Below are positions 38,891-49,650 of a DNA stretch of 64,000 nt, piece by piece. Below the pieces are notes generated by a model, which was not told the DNA's origin, searched no databases, and saw only the letters and a program-made list of their open reading frames with translations. The DNA comes from Warburgia ugandensis (taxonomy: Eukaryota > Streptophyta > Magnoliopsida > Canellales > Canellaceae). The stretch is from the NCBI GenBank assembly GCA_035236585.1, contig CP141126.1, forward strand, positions 10,367,001 through 10,431,000, written 5' to 3'. The number at the start of each line of letters is the position of its first letter. Position 1 is the stretch's first letter. The position numbers were made by a program, and so were the translations under genes.

Positions 38891-39894
38891 ACTCTCTCTT
38901 TTTCTTCTAAATGTTGGTAATTTACTAAAACATAAGCGATAGTTTCACAGGGATTGAGGTGATCATTGACAGAAGGTGTGCCCTGACATTCAAAAAGGAA
39001 AATGGCATCAACCCAAAATTACGAAATGAAATGACCCAACACACCACATGATGAAGAAAACAATGTACAAAAAATGCAACCAAAACATAGCATAAAAAGA
39101 CCATCACAGTCAGGTTGCCCCAAAATTGCCAGCTCTTATATGATTTGAATAGTATAGATATAACAAAATGCAGAAGGGGAGCCTTAGCGCAACAATTGAG
39201 TTATCAGCATGTGACTTGGAGGTCACGGATTAGATGTTTAATAATATGGGCCCCGCTTGACTTATAGCTTATAAAGAATATGGAGTTGGATGATTAAAAG
39301 GTGGTTTAGATGTTCCAAATAAGAGCCCAACTAGAGAGTCATTTGTACTCTATATAAAGCAAATTCCCATCATATCGTAGTCGATAGATTTACTTAGCGT
39401 GTGTTTGTTTCATATATATTAAGTATGTAGATATAGATTTAGATACATAAATATATAAATATAAAATAAAGTACAAATATCATTATAAATATATTTCTAT
39501 ACTCTTTGTATATTTTCATGCAAGAGGGAATACATGGAAGGGTATTTTGGAAAATGAGGAGGGCATTTTGAGAATAGGTAGAAGGATATTTGGGAAAAAA
39601 TGTCAATAGAAAAGATTATTTTTACCTGTGGAATGTCACTAGTGTTAAAAGTAAAATGTTCCCGTCAAATATATGTTGTTCTAAATCTCATATGTGCATA
39701 TGCAAATGTTCATGATTAGTATCTAACAAAAAGTTTGATGGGTTGGATGATTAAAAGATAGCATTATACATTAAAGAGCTATGAATATTAAACAAAGGCT
39801 TAGGGTTGTTGGTTCTATTACAGATAGAGGTCTCACAATTAAAATAATATCCTCCTTTCTTTCACAGATTCAAAATACGTTGTTAAATAGTAAG
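38891..39894. other. Intergenic DNA
   Basis: No supported gene. It contains the SINE fragment listed at 39176. The last 100 bp may be the decayed start of the LINE. Confidence 0.4.
39176..39240 (+). mobile_element. Au SINE, 5' fragment
   Basis: GGGGAGCCTTAGCGCAAC followed by CAGCATGTGACTTGGAGGTCACGG matches the head of the Au SINE (A-box to B-box) in the plus orientation. Similarity is lost after about 65 bp, so it is a truncated old copy. Confidence 0.75.
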
Positions 39895-41577
39895 AAGGCC
39901 AACCTATAAAATGGAATGCAATAGAGGAATTTATGAGATTTCTATATAAAATCAAATAATGTTAGATTATATAGAAGTGATTGTGGTATCAAGATACCTG
40001 AAGTGAAAGAGGCATTGAAAAAGATGAAGTTAAGAAAGGCCCTGAAGTGCGATGGTATACTAATAAAAAGGGCAGCCCCGGTGCACTAAGCTCCCGCCTA
40101 TGCGGGGTCCGAGTAAGGGGTGGACCACAATGGCCTATAGTAGGCAGCCTTACCTTGCATTTTGTAAGAGGCTAATTCCACACCTTAAACCCATAACCTT
40201 AAGGTCACATGACGATAACTTTTACCATTGTGCCAAGGCTCCCCTTTGATGGTATACTAATAGATGTTTGAAAATATATGAGGGATACCTTAGTAGTTTG
40301 GCTGATAAAATCATTTAACAAGATTGTACAATTGAAGACAATGCTAGATAAATGGAAGAAAAGTTCTGTTATACTGATTTTATAAGAACAAAGGAGATAA
40401 ATAAAGTTGCACTAATTATCGTATAATCAAACTTAAGAGTCGCACTATGAAACGTTGGAAAAGAGTGATTAAGAAGAGGTAATGACATGAGATGATTATA
40501 TCAAAAAATCAAATTGGTTTTATTCCTAGAGGTCTACCATGGAAGCTATTTTCCTACTTAGAAAATATATAGAGAAATATATGATAAGGAAGAAGGAACT
40601 CCATATGGTTTTTATTGATTAGAAAAAGCTTATAATAAGGTCCGCAGAGAGTTAATATGGTGGGTATTGGGTGAGAAATGATTTTTATAAAAGTACAAAG
40701 ACATAATTAACAATATGTGTGAGGGAGTGGTTACTAATGTTAGGACCACTAGTTGAGAGATCAGTAAATTGGCATCAAATTCATACCTTTTTGCATTAGT
40801 TGTGGATGAGTTAAACAAAACATATGCAATGACAAATTCTATGGTGCATGCTATTAGCAGATGACATAATTTTGATTGATAAGACAAGGAAGGGTGTAAA
40901 CACAAAGCTAGAGTTATTGAAATGTGCTATAGTCTGAGAGATATAAAATTATCCGAACTAAGACAAAATATATGTAATGCAATTTTAAGAAAAAGAGTGG
41001 GAGTGAGGCACTAGTAAAGATTGATAACCAGGAAGTTTCCCAAAAAGATCACTTTTGATACTTGGGAGCAATATTTCATAAGACCAGAGAGGTTGAGAGG
41101 AATGCTACCTAGAGAACCAAGTGAGTTGGAATAAATGGAGATGTGCCTCTAGAATTTTGTGTGATCATCGAGTGCCACTCAAAATGAAAAAAAATATATA
41201 TAAAGGATAGCTGTAAGGTCCACCATGCTTTATGGATCAAAATGTTGGGCAGTTAAGGAACAATATGTATATAAAATGAGTGTATCTGAAATGAAGTTGT
41301 TCAGATGGATGAGTGGCAAGACAGATAGGATAGAATTGAAATAAAAATATTAGAGAAACCTTGAGAGTAAAACAAATAGGTAACAAGATGAGGGAGAGAA
41401 AACTTAGATGATTTGGTCATATCCAAAGGAGATCAAAAACCAGTTAGAAAGAGTGAGATAATCCAAGTTGAAGGCTTTAAAAGGGCTATGGGAAGGCCTA
41501 AAAGGACATGGATAGAAGTGGTGAGGTTTATATAGCCAAAGCCTAATCGTGATAAGGCTTTGATGATGATGATGATC
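39895..41577 (+). mobile_element. RTE-type LINE, 5'-truncated and decayed
   Basis: Scattered plus-strand reading frames follow the plant RTE reverse transcriptase: EVKEALKKMKLRKALKCDG before the internal SINE, HGFYCLEKAYN-like words near 40600, the catalytic LLADDIILID at 40850-40882, RVPLKMKK near 41175, TMLYGSKCWAVKEQ near 41225, MKLFRWMSGKTDR near 41295 and RRPKRTWIE near 41495. The 3' tail is (GAT)n at 41561-41577, typical of RTE. No endonuclease domain is seen, so the 5' half is missing. Many stops and frameshifts (for example TGA and TAG codons around the FYWLEKAY stretch) make it inactive. It was the target of an Au SINE (40066-40247). Confidence 0.88.
40066..40247 (-). mobile_element. 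Au SINE inserted in the LINE, 15-bp target duplication
   Basis: A full-length and well-preserved copy: GGGCAGCCCCGGTGCACTAA, CTATGCGGGGTCCGAG, CCTTGCATTTTGTAAGAGGC and GTGCCAAGGCTCCCC. Flanked by GATGGTATACTAATA at 40051-40065 and 40248-40262. Minus orientation; the T-rich 3' tail appears as AAAA at the left edge. It is the best preserved of the four Au copies here. Confidence 0.95.
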
Positions 41578-41584
41578 AATCACC

Positions 41585-41720
41585 AGATTTCTTGTAAAAA
41601 CAACTTTGGCAATCCTGTATTTTACACTACGCAAACACCTAGTCTTGGTCACATCCCCACTAGGATGGAGGTGTTGACCTCGAACCAGTGACCTACCTTT
41701 TACTGCACTACTGGGCTTGA
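41585..41720 (-). mobile_element. tRNA-derived SINE, unnamed family
   Basis: On the minus strand, CCCAGTAGTGCAGTAAAAGG (A-box-like) is followed by GGTCACTGGTTCGAGGTC with a good pol III B-box (41676-41686), then a body reading AACACCTCCATCCTAGTGGG. It lies immediately after the LINE tail. The 3' end and target duplication are not resolved. Confidence 0.5.
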
Positions 41721-44700
41721 AGACGTCGACTGGTGCTCTTTCTTTTTTCCTAACCTTCTATAGAGTGATGGCGCCCATCTCTTGTAAACCTTTCCTTTTG
41801 GCTTGTTAATAGCAATACAATACTACTCACGACTACCCGATTTTAACAAAAGATCTGTTACAAGCTCATACATCTGCATCCTTGAGTTCGAAGGAAACAG
41901 GCCTGTACCCAACTCTGGGGAAGAACAATGATCGTGTCGTCGGAGTGTGATTTTGACAGCTTGGCGAGCTGTGCAATAGACCACAAATACAATTACACAA
42001 TACTACTCGGTGACCAAAAAGATAATCACTACTTACATCTATGCAAAAGGCAATCAGTTGCGCCAATCTAACAAATTGGAACGGGTTATATCCAAAAGTT
42101 CTTGATTGAAACCGTTCGATCATGTTGACCCCTTACTGCTTAGTTTCTACTGTGAAATAGTAAAAATTCCATAAAAACAAATAAAATAAGTTTCTCAAAC
42201 ACGCATTTAGCATTCCTGAATGCGCAGGTTTTCCCTTTCTAGCATCTCCAGAAAGCGTCATTTTGTCTCATAACGAACTAGTGGATACGGCATAAATATA
42301 TAGAATGTTGTCAACTTGCGTCCCATTAGCAGCTCCTAGTTGCGACTACCTTAACTTTGAGAAATGAATGAAGAAAGATGGGTATGCATTTTACACCTTA
42401 TCTTCTTTGCAGTTGACAAACTTCCCAGTTCCCACCGTCCATTTTAGAGCCAAAGGCCTAAATGGGCCATTAGGGGATTAATTCAGAGCACTTTACTAGA
42501 TAAGGCGTAGTCCATTGTACTTAGACGCCAAAGTGCACCCTTTGACCCGTTAAAGAAACTATTTGCATAAACGTTTTGCACTCGGACCAGCGTCCAAAAG
42601 GCTCTTTCTTCTCCACAACGTGGGCGTTACTTGCTACTGTGACATAGTTGTATTCTATGCATCTGTCCATCATTTCACTTCGAGTTTTGAAGGTGGCAGT
42701 CGCATGACATTCCACGTGCCCACTTTTCTAGTATTTCACTGATTCAAAGTCAGCTCTTCTCGTGTTACACTAATAGTAAGCTTCGTATGACAGCTGCCAA
42801 TGAAGATACAACACGTAGGCGCTGACATGGGAAAGTTCCAAAGCTTGCTATTTCTGGTAAATTTTCATGTGCTACAATTCCTCGTCTTCCGATCGCCGGT
42901 CTCACACGTCTAGCCTTCGGCAGTTTTGGCCCTTTATCAATCTCAAACCGTAAGTCCCCATCTAAGTCAACGGCTGCCTTACCAGCCGCTGGTTTTAAGT
43001 TCCTTCTTGGGCTCTTCAGAGGGAGTAAAGCGCATCCTTTTTGTTCATTCAGACAACTTTTGTTCGTAAATTATCCATACTGGCTTTTTGTATGTAGATC
43101 GGTGATCCGCGTTGGGATGGCATGGACCTAGTTTGAGCTTTTCTTGCCTTCTGTCTTCTTCTTATTTATTTTTTTATTTTTTTCAACTTCTTGAGAAAAT
43201 ATTATACCTCGGAATTTAGGAGGAATGAAAAAAATGAGTCATACCTAAATACGAAACATCACCCTAGCCACCTAGACATGTTCGGGCATGTTTTTCTGGA
43301 AGAACCATGTCATTCGTCTTGTTGTCCCTTCCTTATTTAGTCTACATGTAAAAAATCAAGCCAATCAAATGATTCGAACTCTTTTTTCTCTTTAGTCTTA
43401 GAATCGATGGCCGATGGCTGTAATTTTCATCTAAGGGAGGTTGAATAAGATGAATGACATGAGTCTTCTAAAAAAAACATGCTTGAACATGCCTAGATTG
43501 ATACCTCATATTGTGGCATGCCTCAGCTTATCATTCTTCATAAATTAATTCTTGATGTATTAGTCACTGCAAAATGAGCTGTTGAGCTCACGCCCAGGTT
43601 GGTACCTCGGTGAAGTTTTACAATAATAATATGTTTCAAATTTTCTTTAGGGCCCACTAATTACATACATCAATGCTCGATGCTTGCAGCAGGCTAAAAA
43701 TTAAAATGCCTCATGCAAAGCTATAGATATTGAGCTTCAAATTTCAGTAGTATCTCCAAAAGAAAGCAATAGGTTTTCCACTCTGCACAACAATAATTTG
43801 GAATGTATTATATGGTACATCAATATGAAAAGCTATTACATTTATAGCAACGGGAAAATATGTTGAGAGATCTCTATATGGTGATTATGAGAAGCACGAT
43901 TGGATGACACTAATTGCGCGCTTGATAATTGTTAAGCATAGTTGAGCCTCATTCAAAAAATAAAAGTAATGGGTGCTCATGCCATATTAATTTATAAAAC
44001 ATTTTCAGTAGAATAATACCTTTGATAAATTAGTTAAAAATATTCAATCTAAAAAATATTCATTTATCCAGGTTTTCAGTGAAAAGGATCCATTTTGTTG
44101 TTTCAACTAGTAAAATATTCATCTTGTCTTGAGTGGACGCATTATCAACCTTTATATATGTTATGGAATGGATCAAAGTCTCTCTGTAAGAGAAAGAACT
44201 CAACCAGACCTAGCCCATCGAATCAAAAGTAAGTGCCTTCTAATGACTAGACGCAGTCAAATATACTTGTGCCGAGTGGTTAGAGAACGGAACTGTTCAT
44301 TTTCAGGGCACCTTCTACATAAACAATAAATGAAAATCTTACGCATCAAAGGATCTTAATCCTTCGTTTATCTTCTATTCTCTAACTTTCGGAACATTCC
44401 ATTTTGCATTAAAAAAATAAAAATATTTAGGATAATCCAGTAAAGATGATTTTTACTGCATTGGCTATATTAGATACGGTGGCCAGAAGTCTGAATCGTG
44501 CATGCACCATACCAAAATTTATATTCATAAGCCTATCCGAGTTTTATTTGTTTATTTATTCGAAAGGCCAGCAATATGTGAATTTTTGAGGCGGTCCAAA
44601 GTCAATAACTAATAGAATAATAAAGAATGAAAAGTGGAAATGAGATGTAGTGACCTTGCAAAAGATTGTAGATTGAAAAGGTTGCATTAATTGGATGATC

Positions 44701-46311
44701 TTGACAATCGGATCTATTATACCAACGTTAGGAGTTAGAACAGCTGAAGTTATGGGTTGCACCAAATCCATACATAAAGTAAAACGGTAGTCGGTCGAAG
44801 AATGTTCAAGCCTTGTTGGTAGCCTCGCCAAAGGAAGGTAGCGAAATAGATCTAGGGGAAAGAGAACATGTCCAAGGACAGGTACTCTCAAGTCTGACTT
44901 ATCTTTAATTCAAATCACCGGCAGAATTAAGGTTTTCTATAATAAAATTGATAAACTGAAACTCTGATATAGTAATAAATAAGTTCAAATTGTGGCATAA
45001 TAAGGGTTTCATAATGACAGATAAGCAACCAGATTTACTTTTCTCATAACTAAATTATTGAAATTATTTTATTTTATTTTTCAATTTATACTTTCTGTAA
45101 ATGCCAGTTAAGTGTCTCGTCTCACAACGAAGAGGCTGTGTATTAAAAGAAAATTCTCTTCTAAGAGCCAAAATATGCCATTTATTATTTTGGCATGCAA
45201 GAGGTGGGTATTCATATGACTGCTTCATATTAATTTGGACGACCATGGATCATTGTACAAGGGTAATACATGTTCGATGATTAACATGTCTACCTCTTGG
45301 TGATACTATTGTCTAAGTATCAGGCTGATGTTCTTTTCAAATTAATACTATTGGCCTAAGTCTCATGTTGACCAGATGTGTCAATTATTAGGCTGCTAGT
45401 TTAAAAGTAAATGACTGAATTCTTCTTTGGAAGATTCGAAATGAGGACATTAGATTTACGGATCAGATCAGATCATCACGAGGGTACTTGCACCAATACA
45501 CTGATAGCCATTGTGTCTCATTAAATTAATGGCTAAACTAATTTTGTTAGACTGGACTCGCTGCCAGGGTGTAGATATATATTGCAGGTGATCGGGTTTA
45601 CGAATCTCCTAAAGACAAGAAGTAATTAACATAGGATTTTTGTAATATATAAGCTTTTTTATCATGGTGATCTACTTAATTAATCATCTCCATGAGTCGA
45701 CGTATCGTCAAGTGTTCAGTAGGTGACCACCGCTACAATAACAAATAGAGCAACGTGGTTTCCTCCAAAGGGAATCTATATGGTGTCTGTACCTGTCCTA
45801 GGTGACTAGTTAAAAATGTCCATGTGGAGCCCAGAGCATCGATCACTCGAATCGCTACATGTAAGCCACCACATTTTCAGATAGAATATACAATAGAAAT
45901 CTTCTCCATTGGATCTTAATCATCCCAAAACCTGTGGGCCCTACGTGTTTAGTGAACCTTTATGTAGATCCATGTACCGATCTGCACAAGCAGATCCCAT
46001 AACAAATTAAATTGCAGTCTAAGTTCAACTGCGGCCGTCCTAGATTGCTGAACCAAAATGGAGTTGCTCGATACATGAGCGATAAAAATCTTAGGCCAAT
46101 TTTTCCTGAAAAGGAGTGTCCTGCCTAATTTGACATTGAGCATACAGAGACCAAAAATGTAGGGAAAATGAGTCGGAGGGGGAGGGAGGGATGGAGATGG
46201 TCAAAATGGTATCAATAAGTGGGCGAAATAGACGGCTAGCGAACGGACTGAAGTAAAGTTGTCATCTTTGAGGATTTCGCTCGAAGAAGCAAAACCTCTA
46301 GAAAAGTCTAC
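41721..46311. other. Intergenic DNA upstream of the U-box gene
   Basis: No supported gene. Open frames at 41866-42123, 42521-42715 and 44556-44891 show no domain. A tRNA-Ser-like scrap (GTGCCGAGTGGTTAGAGAACGG) occurs at about 44270, without a complete cloverleaf. Confidence 0.45.
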
Positions 46312-46312
46312 T

Positions 46313-46323
46313 TTGACCACGTG
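46313..46323 (+). promoter_or_regulatory. Overlapping W-box and G-box upstream of the U-box gene
   Basis: TTGACC (46313-46318) overlaps CACGTG (46318-46323), about 45 bp before the TATA-like box. W-boxes bind WRKY factors and G-boxes bind bZIP or bHLH factors. The PUB22/23 group is known to be induced by stress and immune elicitors, so the sites fit, but function is inferred. Confidence 0.55.
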
Positions 46324-46365
46324 TATCTTTCGCGTTTGAATCTCTCTCTCTCTCTCTCCCCGGCC

Positions 46366-46372
46366 ATATAAG
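46366..46372 (+). promoter_or_regulatory. TATA-like box of the U-box gene
   Basis: ATATAAG lies just after a (CT)n run at 46340-46359 and about 215 bp before the chosen start codon. Spacing suits transcription starting near 46395-46405. Confidence 0.55.
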
Positions 46373-46464
46373 ACTCAACAAGTCTTCCCACAACTTCTCC
46401 AAATCCATTTCCATACAACTCATCGATTTCAGCTCAAACCTCTGAACAAATTTTCTGACTTCGC

Positions 46465-46518
46465 ATGAAGTGGGTGAGTTTTCCGACGAACTTTACGACC
46501 TTCCCTCTTCAGCGTTAG
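46465..46518 (+). CDS. Upstream ORF (17 codons) in the U-box gene leader
   Basis: ATG at 46465 opens a frame reading MKWVSFPTNFTTFPLQR and stops at 46516-46518. That is 62 bp before the main ATG and in another frame. If the transcript starts at the TATA-like box it would be the first AUG and could dampen translation of the ligase. No conservation data are available here. Confidence 0.4.
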   Translation: MKWVSFPTNFTTFPLQR

Positions 46519-46580
46519 AGTCCGGTTACATCTTTCTTCAGAAAGTTCGTCTCAGATATCCACCATTTTCTCTGGCTTCT

Positions 46581-47783
46581 ATGGAAGAAATCGAGATTCC
46601 TCAGTACTTTCTATGCCCTATCTCTCTCGAAATTATGAAAGATCCGGTGACGGCATGGACAGGAATAACATACGATCGACAGAACATCGAACGTTGGATA
46701 TTTACCAGCAAGAAGAAAACATGTCCCGTGACAAAGCAACCTCTTCCACAATCCGACATAACCCCAAACCACACTCTCCGCCGCTTGATCCAGTCCTGGT
46801 GCATCGCTAACGCATCCTCCGGGGTAGAAAGAATCCCAACACCAAAGCCTCCTATCGACAAAACCCTGATCATCGAACTCCTCATCGAGGCCGAAAACCC
46901 GCAGTTGCAGATGCAATCGCTTCAAAGGCTCAAACAAATCGCTTCAGAAAGCGATAGGAACAAGCGATGCATGGAAACAGCAGGTGCAGCGGATTTCTTA
47001 ACTTCAATTATAAAGAGCAATTCTGTGTCAACAGAAGCTAGGGATGAGGCGCTGAGCCTGTTACATCATCTGCAACTATCAGAAGAAGGCTTACGAGCAG
47101 TTACCACAAAAAATGAGGACTTCGTTCAGATGTTGGCGCAAGTATTGCAACATGGGAATTGCCAGTCACGATCGTACGCCACATTTTTGTTTCAGTCTAT
47201 ATTTGAGGTGCTTGATCCGGTTCATTTGATTGGTTTACGAGGTGACATTTTCCACGAGATCGTCCGCGTTTTGCGTGATCAGATTTCTCAACAGGTTACA
47301 AAATCTGCTTTGAAGATTCTAGTTGAGATATGTCCATGGGGTAGAAACAGAGTTAAAGTTTCTGAAGCTGGTGCAGTTGCAGTTTTAATTGAACTTCTCT
47401 TAGAGACAAAAGAAAAGAGAATTTCAGAGATGCTTTTGGTGGTTCTGAGTCAGTTATGTGGGTGTGCGGATGGGAGAGCGGAGCTGATAAAACACAGGGC
47501 TGGAATTGCGATTGTGTCTAAAAAGATTCTTAGGGTTTCTCAAGTATCAACTGAGAAGGCCGTTAGGATTTTGTATTCTGTTGCTACTTTCTCAGCGACT
47601 CCATGTGTTCTTCAGGAAATGCTGCAAGTAGGGGCAGTTGCTAAGCTGTGTTTTCTGCTTCAAGTGGAATGTGGATCGAAGACAAAGGAGAAGGTGAAAG
47701 AGATTCTTCTTGTGCATTCGAGGGCTTGGAAGAATTCTACATGTATTCCTTTACATTTGCGCTGTTTGTTTCCCTCTCATTGA
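46581..47783 (+). CDS. U-box E3 ubiquitin ligase with ARM repeats, PUB22/PUB23/PUB24-like
   Basis: A 400-residue single-exon cytosolic E3 ligase. The U-box lies at about residues 5-80 (IPQYFLCPISLEIMKDPV, TGITYDRQNIERW, CPVTKQPL, TPNHTLRRLIQSWC), which recruits E2 enzymes. A linker with ERIPTPKPPIDK and a helical ARM-repeat region to the C-terminus bind substrate (CPWGRNRVKVSEAGAVAVLIELL; KKILRVSQVSTEKAVR; LQEMLQVGAVAKLCFLLQVE). Architecture, length and motifs match Arabidopsis PUB22/23 (411-435 residues), negative regulators of PAMP-triggered immunity and drought responses; orthology is inferred. The start is the ATG of MEEIEIPQ, as in the family. An in-frame extension back to a GTG at 46470 has no ATG and lies in leader sequence. 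No breaks seen. Confidence 0.94.
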   Translation: MEEIEIPQYFLCPISLEIMKDPVTAWTGITYDRQNIERWIFTSKKKTCPVTKQPLPQSDITPNHTLRRLIQSWCIANASSGVERIPTPKPPIDKTLIIELLIEAENPQLQMQSLQRLKQIASESDRNKRCMETAGAADFLTSIIKSNSVSTEARDEALSLLHHLQLSEEGLRAVTTKNEDFVQMLAQVLQHGNCQSRSYATFLFQSIFEVLDPVHLIGLRGDIFHEIVRVLRDQISQQVTKSALKILVEICPWGRNRVKVSEAGAVAVLIELLLETKEKRISEMLLVVLSQLCGCADGRAELIKHRAGIAIVSKKILRVSQVSTEKAVRILYSVATFSATPCVLQEMLQVGAVAKLCFLLQVECGSKTKEKVKEILLVHSRAWKNSTCIPLHLRCLFPSH

Positions 47784-49620
47784 GATGGATAAAAACTGAG
47801 GGATCTCGATTTTTCTTGTCCAATCTTATGTGACCATGAATAGAAGATAGATATATGGGTGTAAAAATTGTACCCAAAGAAATTGTTCCTAGAGAATTTT
47901 TTTTAAGGCAAATAGAAAGATAATATTTTGGTTTCTAATACTATTGCTTTTTTTTTTTATTCTCGAAGAGTGCTATCAAGACTGGGTTATGATACTAACT
48001 TTCAAATCCCACTTGACTAAACCCCAGCTTGGAATGATTTGACCCCTTACATAGTATATCCTATTTAGGCTATTTGCAAAAAATCATGCCCATTTGGATG
48101 CTTCTAGCTACTAGTTTTTTTCTTGAAAATTCTAATAATAACGGTTTAAACACCTAAAATGCATAGCTAAAATCATCCAACAGGCATGAATTTTGGTATT
48201 TTGCCTATCCAAGAGAGGCTGAACAAGGTGAACAGCTCAAATCATCCAAACATGAGGCTTAGCCATGCGAGGTTTTAGACTTAGTAGGAATAGCATTTCT
48301 CGTATGAAATTCTCCCTTCTAATTATTTCAGATGGGTCTTTATCTCCTCTTATTACCGGCCTAGGTCAAAATAAATTGTGTATATTGGACTTTTTCTTTC
48401 TGTTACTAGATAGTTTAATTTCCTATTGATTGTTTATTGTAATTATTTGGTAATGTGATATCATACTTTAAAATTTTCAAAAAGGAAAAAAGAAACACCA
48501 AAAATTAAAATATTTGAAAAGAAAGTATCTAAGTCTTCAAAAAATATAATGGAGAACAAGCATATATAATCAATGAATGGACAGGCGACTTGCAATAGTA
48601 AAGTAACCAACTTAGATTTCTTTGTTGTTTTTTGGGAAAGGGTTAATCGATGTTAAGTGGGTTTACTAGAATTTGTTTAATTGTTGAATCATAAGGTTTT
48701 GCAAATATTGGTGGAGAATGATTTATGGACATTAATTTTCAGTAACTGTAATAATCATACAACTTTAATCTATGAATAGATCATTTCATCCCATTATTTA
48801 TTATTTTGCTTAAATTTCTCCTTTTCTTTTTGTGAATTTTATATTAGATTTTTTAATGTTGTTATATTAGATTTTGGTGGTTTCTTTTTTTCTCAGAATT
48901 ATATCATATTACTATTATTTGATTATGTTAGAAAATTCTCCGTGGTTTCATCATGATGTTTATTTATTTCCAAATAAGCTTTCAATTGGTATCAACAAGG
49001 AGTCTTTCACTTGGATGACTAGCACTCAAGGTTGTACATGAGTGTCCAAGTCTAACTTTCAACAAACAAAAATGAAATTTCTTTTTAACCACACAATATT
49101 TTTATCTTTATACTCTTAAATTCTCCCCAATCTCTACAATTTCTCCTCATAAGGCCTTTCTCACTCTTTTTCTTCTCTCTCTCAAGGATTCTTTCATTAC
49201 CAAAGCTAGTAATCCTCTTGTTTATACTTTTTTCATAAGTACTTTCAAATATCACTTTTAATTATATTAATCATTTTCTTTTCTATTGGTAGAATAAGTG
49301 GGTTCCTTATCGAGTTCTAAATTCTCTCTCATTTTTTTCTAACCTTTTCTATTTACTATTTTTTCCAAAATATATTCGCACTTTTCCTGAAGGTCTATAA
49401 ATTTCTACTAATAAGTCTCAACCATCACAAAATGGTTGCATATCAATGATATAGCTTCTATCTTTCAAATAAATAGGAGTTTGTTTATCTATGGCATTTT
49501 CTATATTTATTATTTATATCTAAAGCCTATGTACCGACATCCACTACTGTAGAGTTTATTAATTATTTCTATATTAAACTTATAATTACAATAGAAACCT
49601 TGTGATAACATCTAAGCTAA
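47784..49620. other. 3' flank of the U-box gene and AT-rich intergenic DNA
   Basis: No coding region. A T-rich run near 47947 and generally low-complexity AT-rich DNA. The last ~150 bp may be the body of a small Helitron-like element. Confidence 0.45.
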
Positions 49621-49649
49621 GCCTGCGCATCTCGCAGGCCAAAAACTAG
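49621..49649 (+). mobile_element. Helitron-like 3' terminus
   Basis: A perfect 7-bp stem GCCTGCG/CGCAGGC with a 5-base loop (49621-49639), then CAAAAA and CTAG followed by T. Hairpin, spacing and CTAG|T match Helitron 3' ends. The 5' end was not located; a TCTATATTTATT sequence near 49500 is only a candidate. Confidence 0.55.
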
Positions 49650-49650
49650 T

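Noticed and set aside
44263-44320. tRNA-Ser-like CCGAGTGGTTAGAGAACGG
   Set aside because: No complete cloverleaf and no B-box at the right distance; at most a SINE or tRNA scrap.
46470-46580. N-terminal extension of the U-box protein from a GTG
   Set aside because: No ATG in the extension, and family members begin just before the U-box as at 46581.
46601-46937. Minus-strand ORFs over the U-box gene
   Set aside because: Antisense shadows without domain content.
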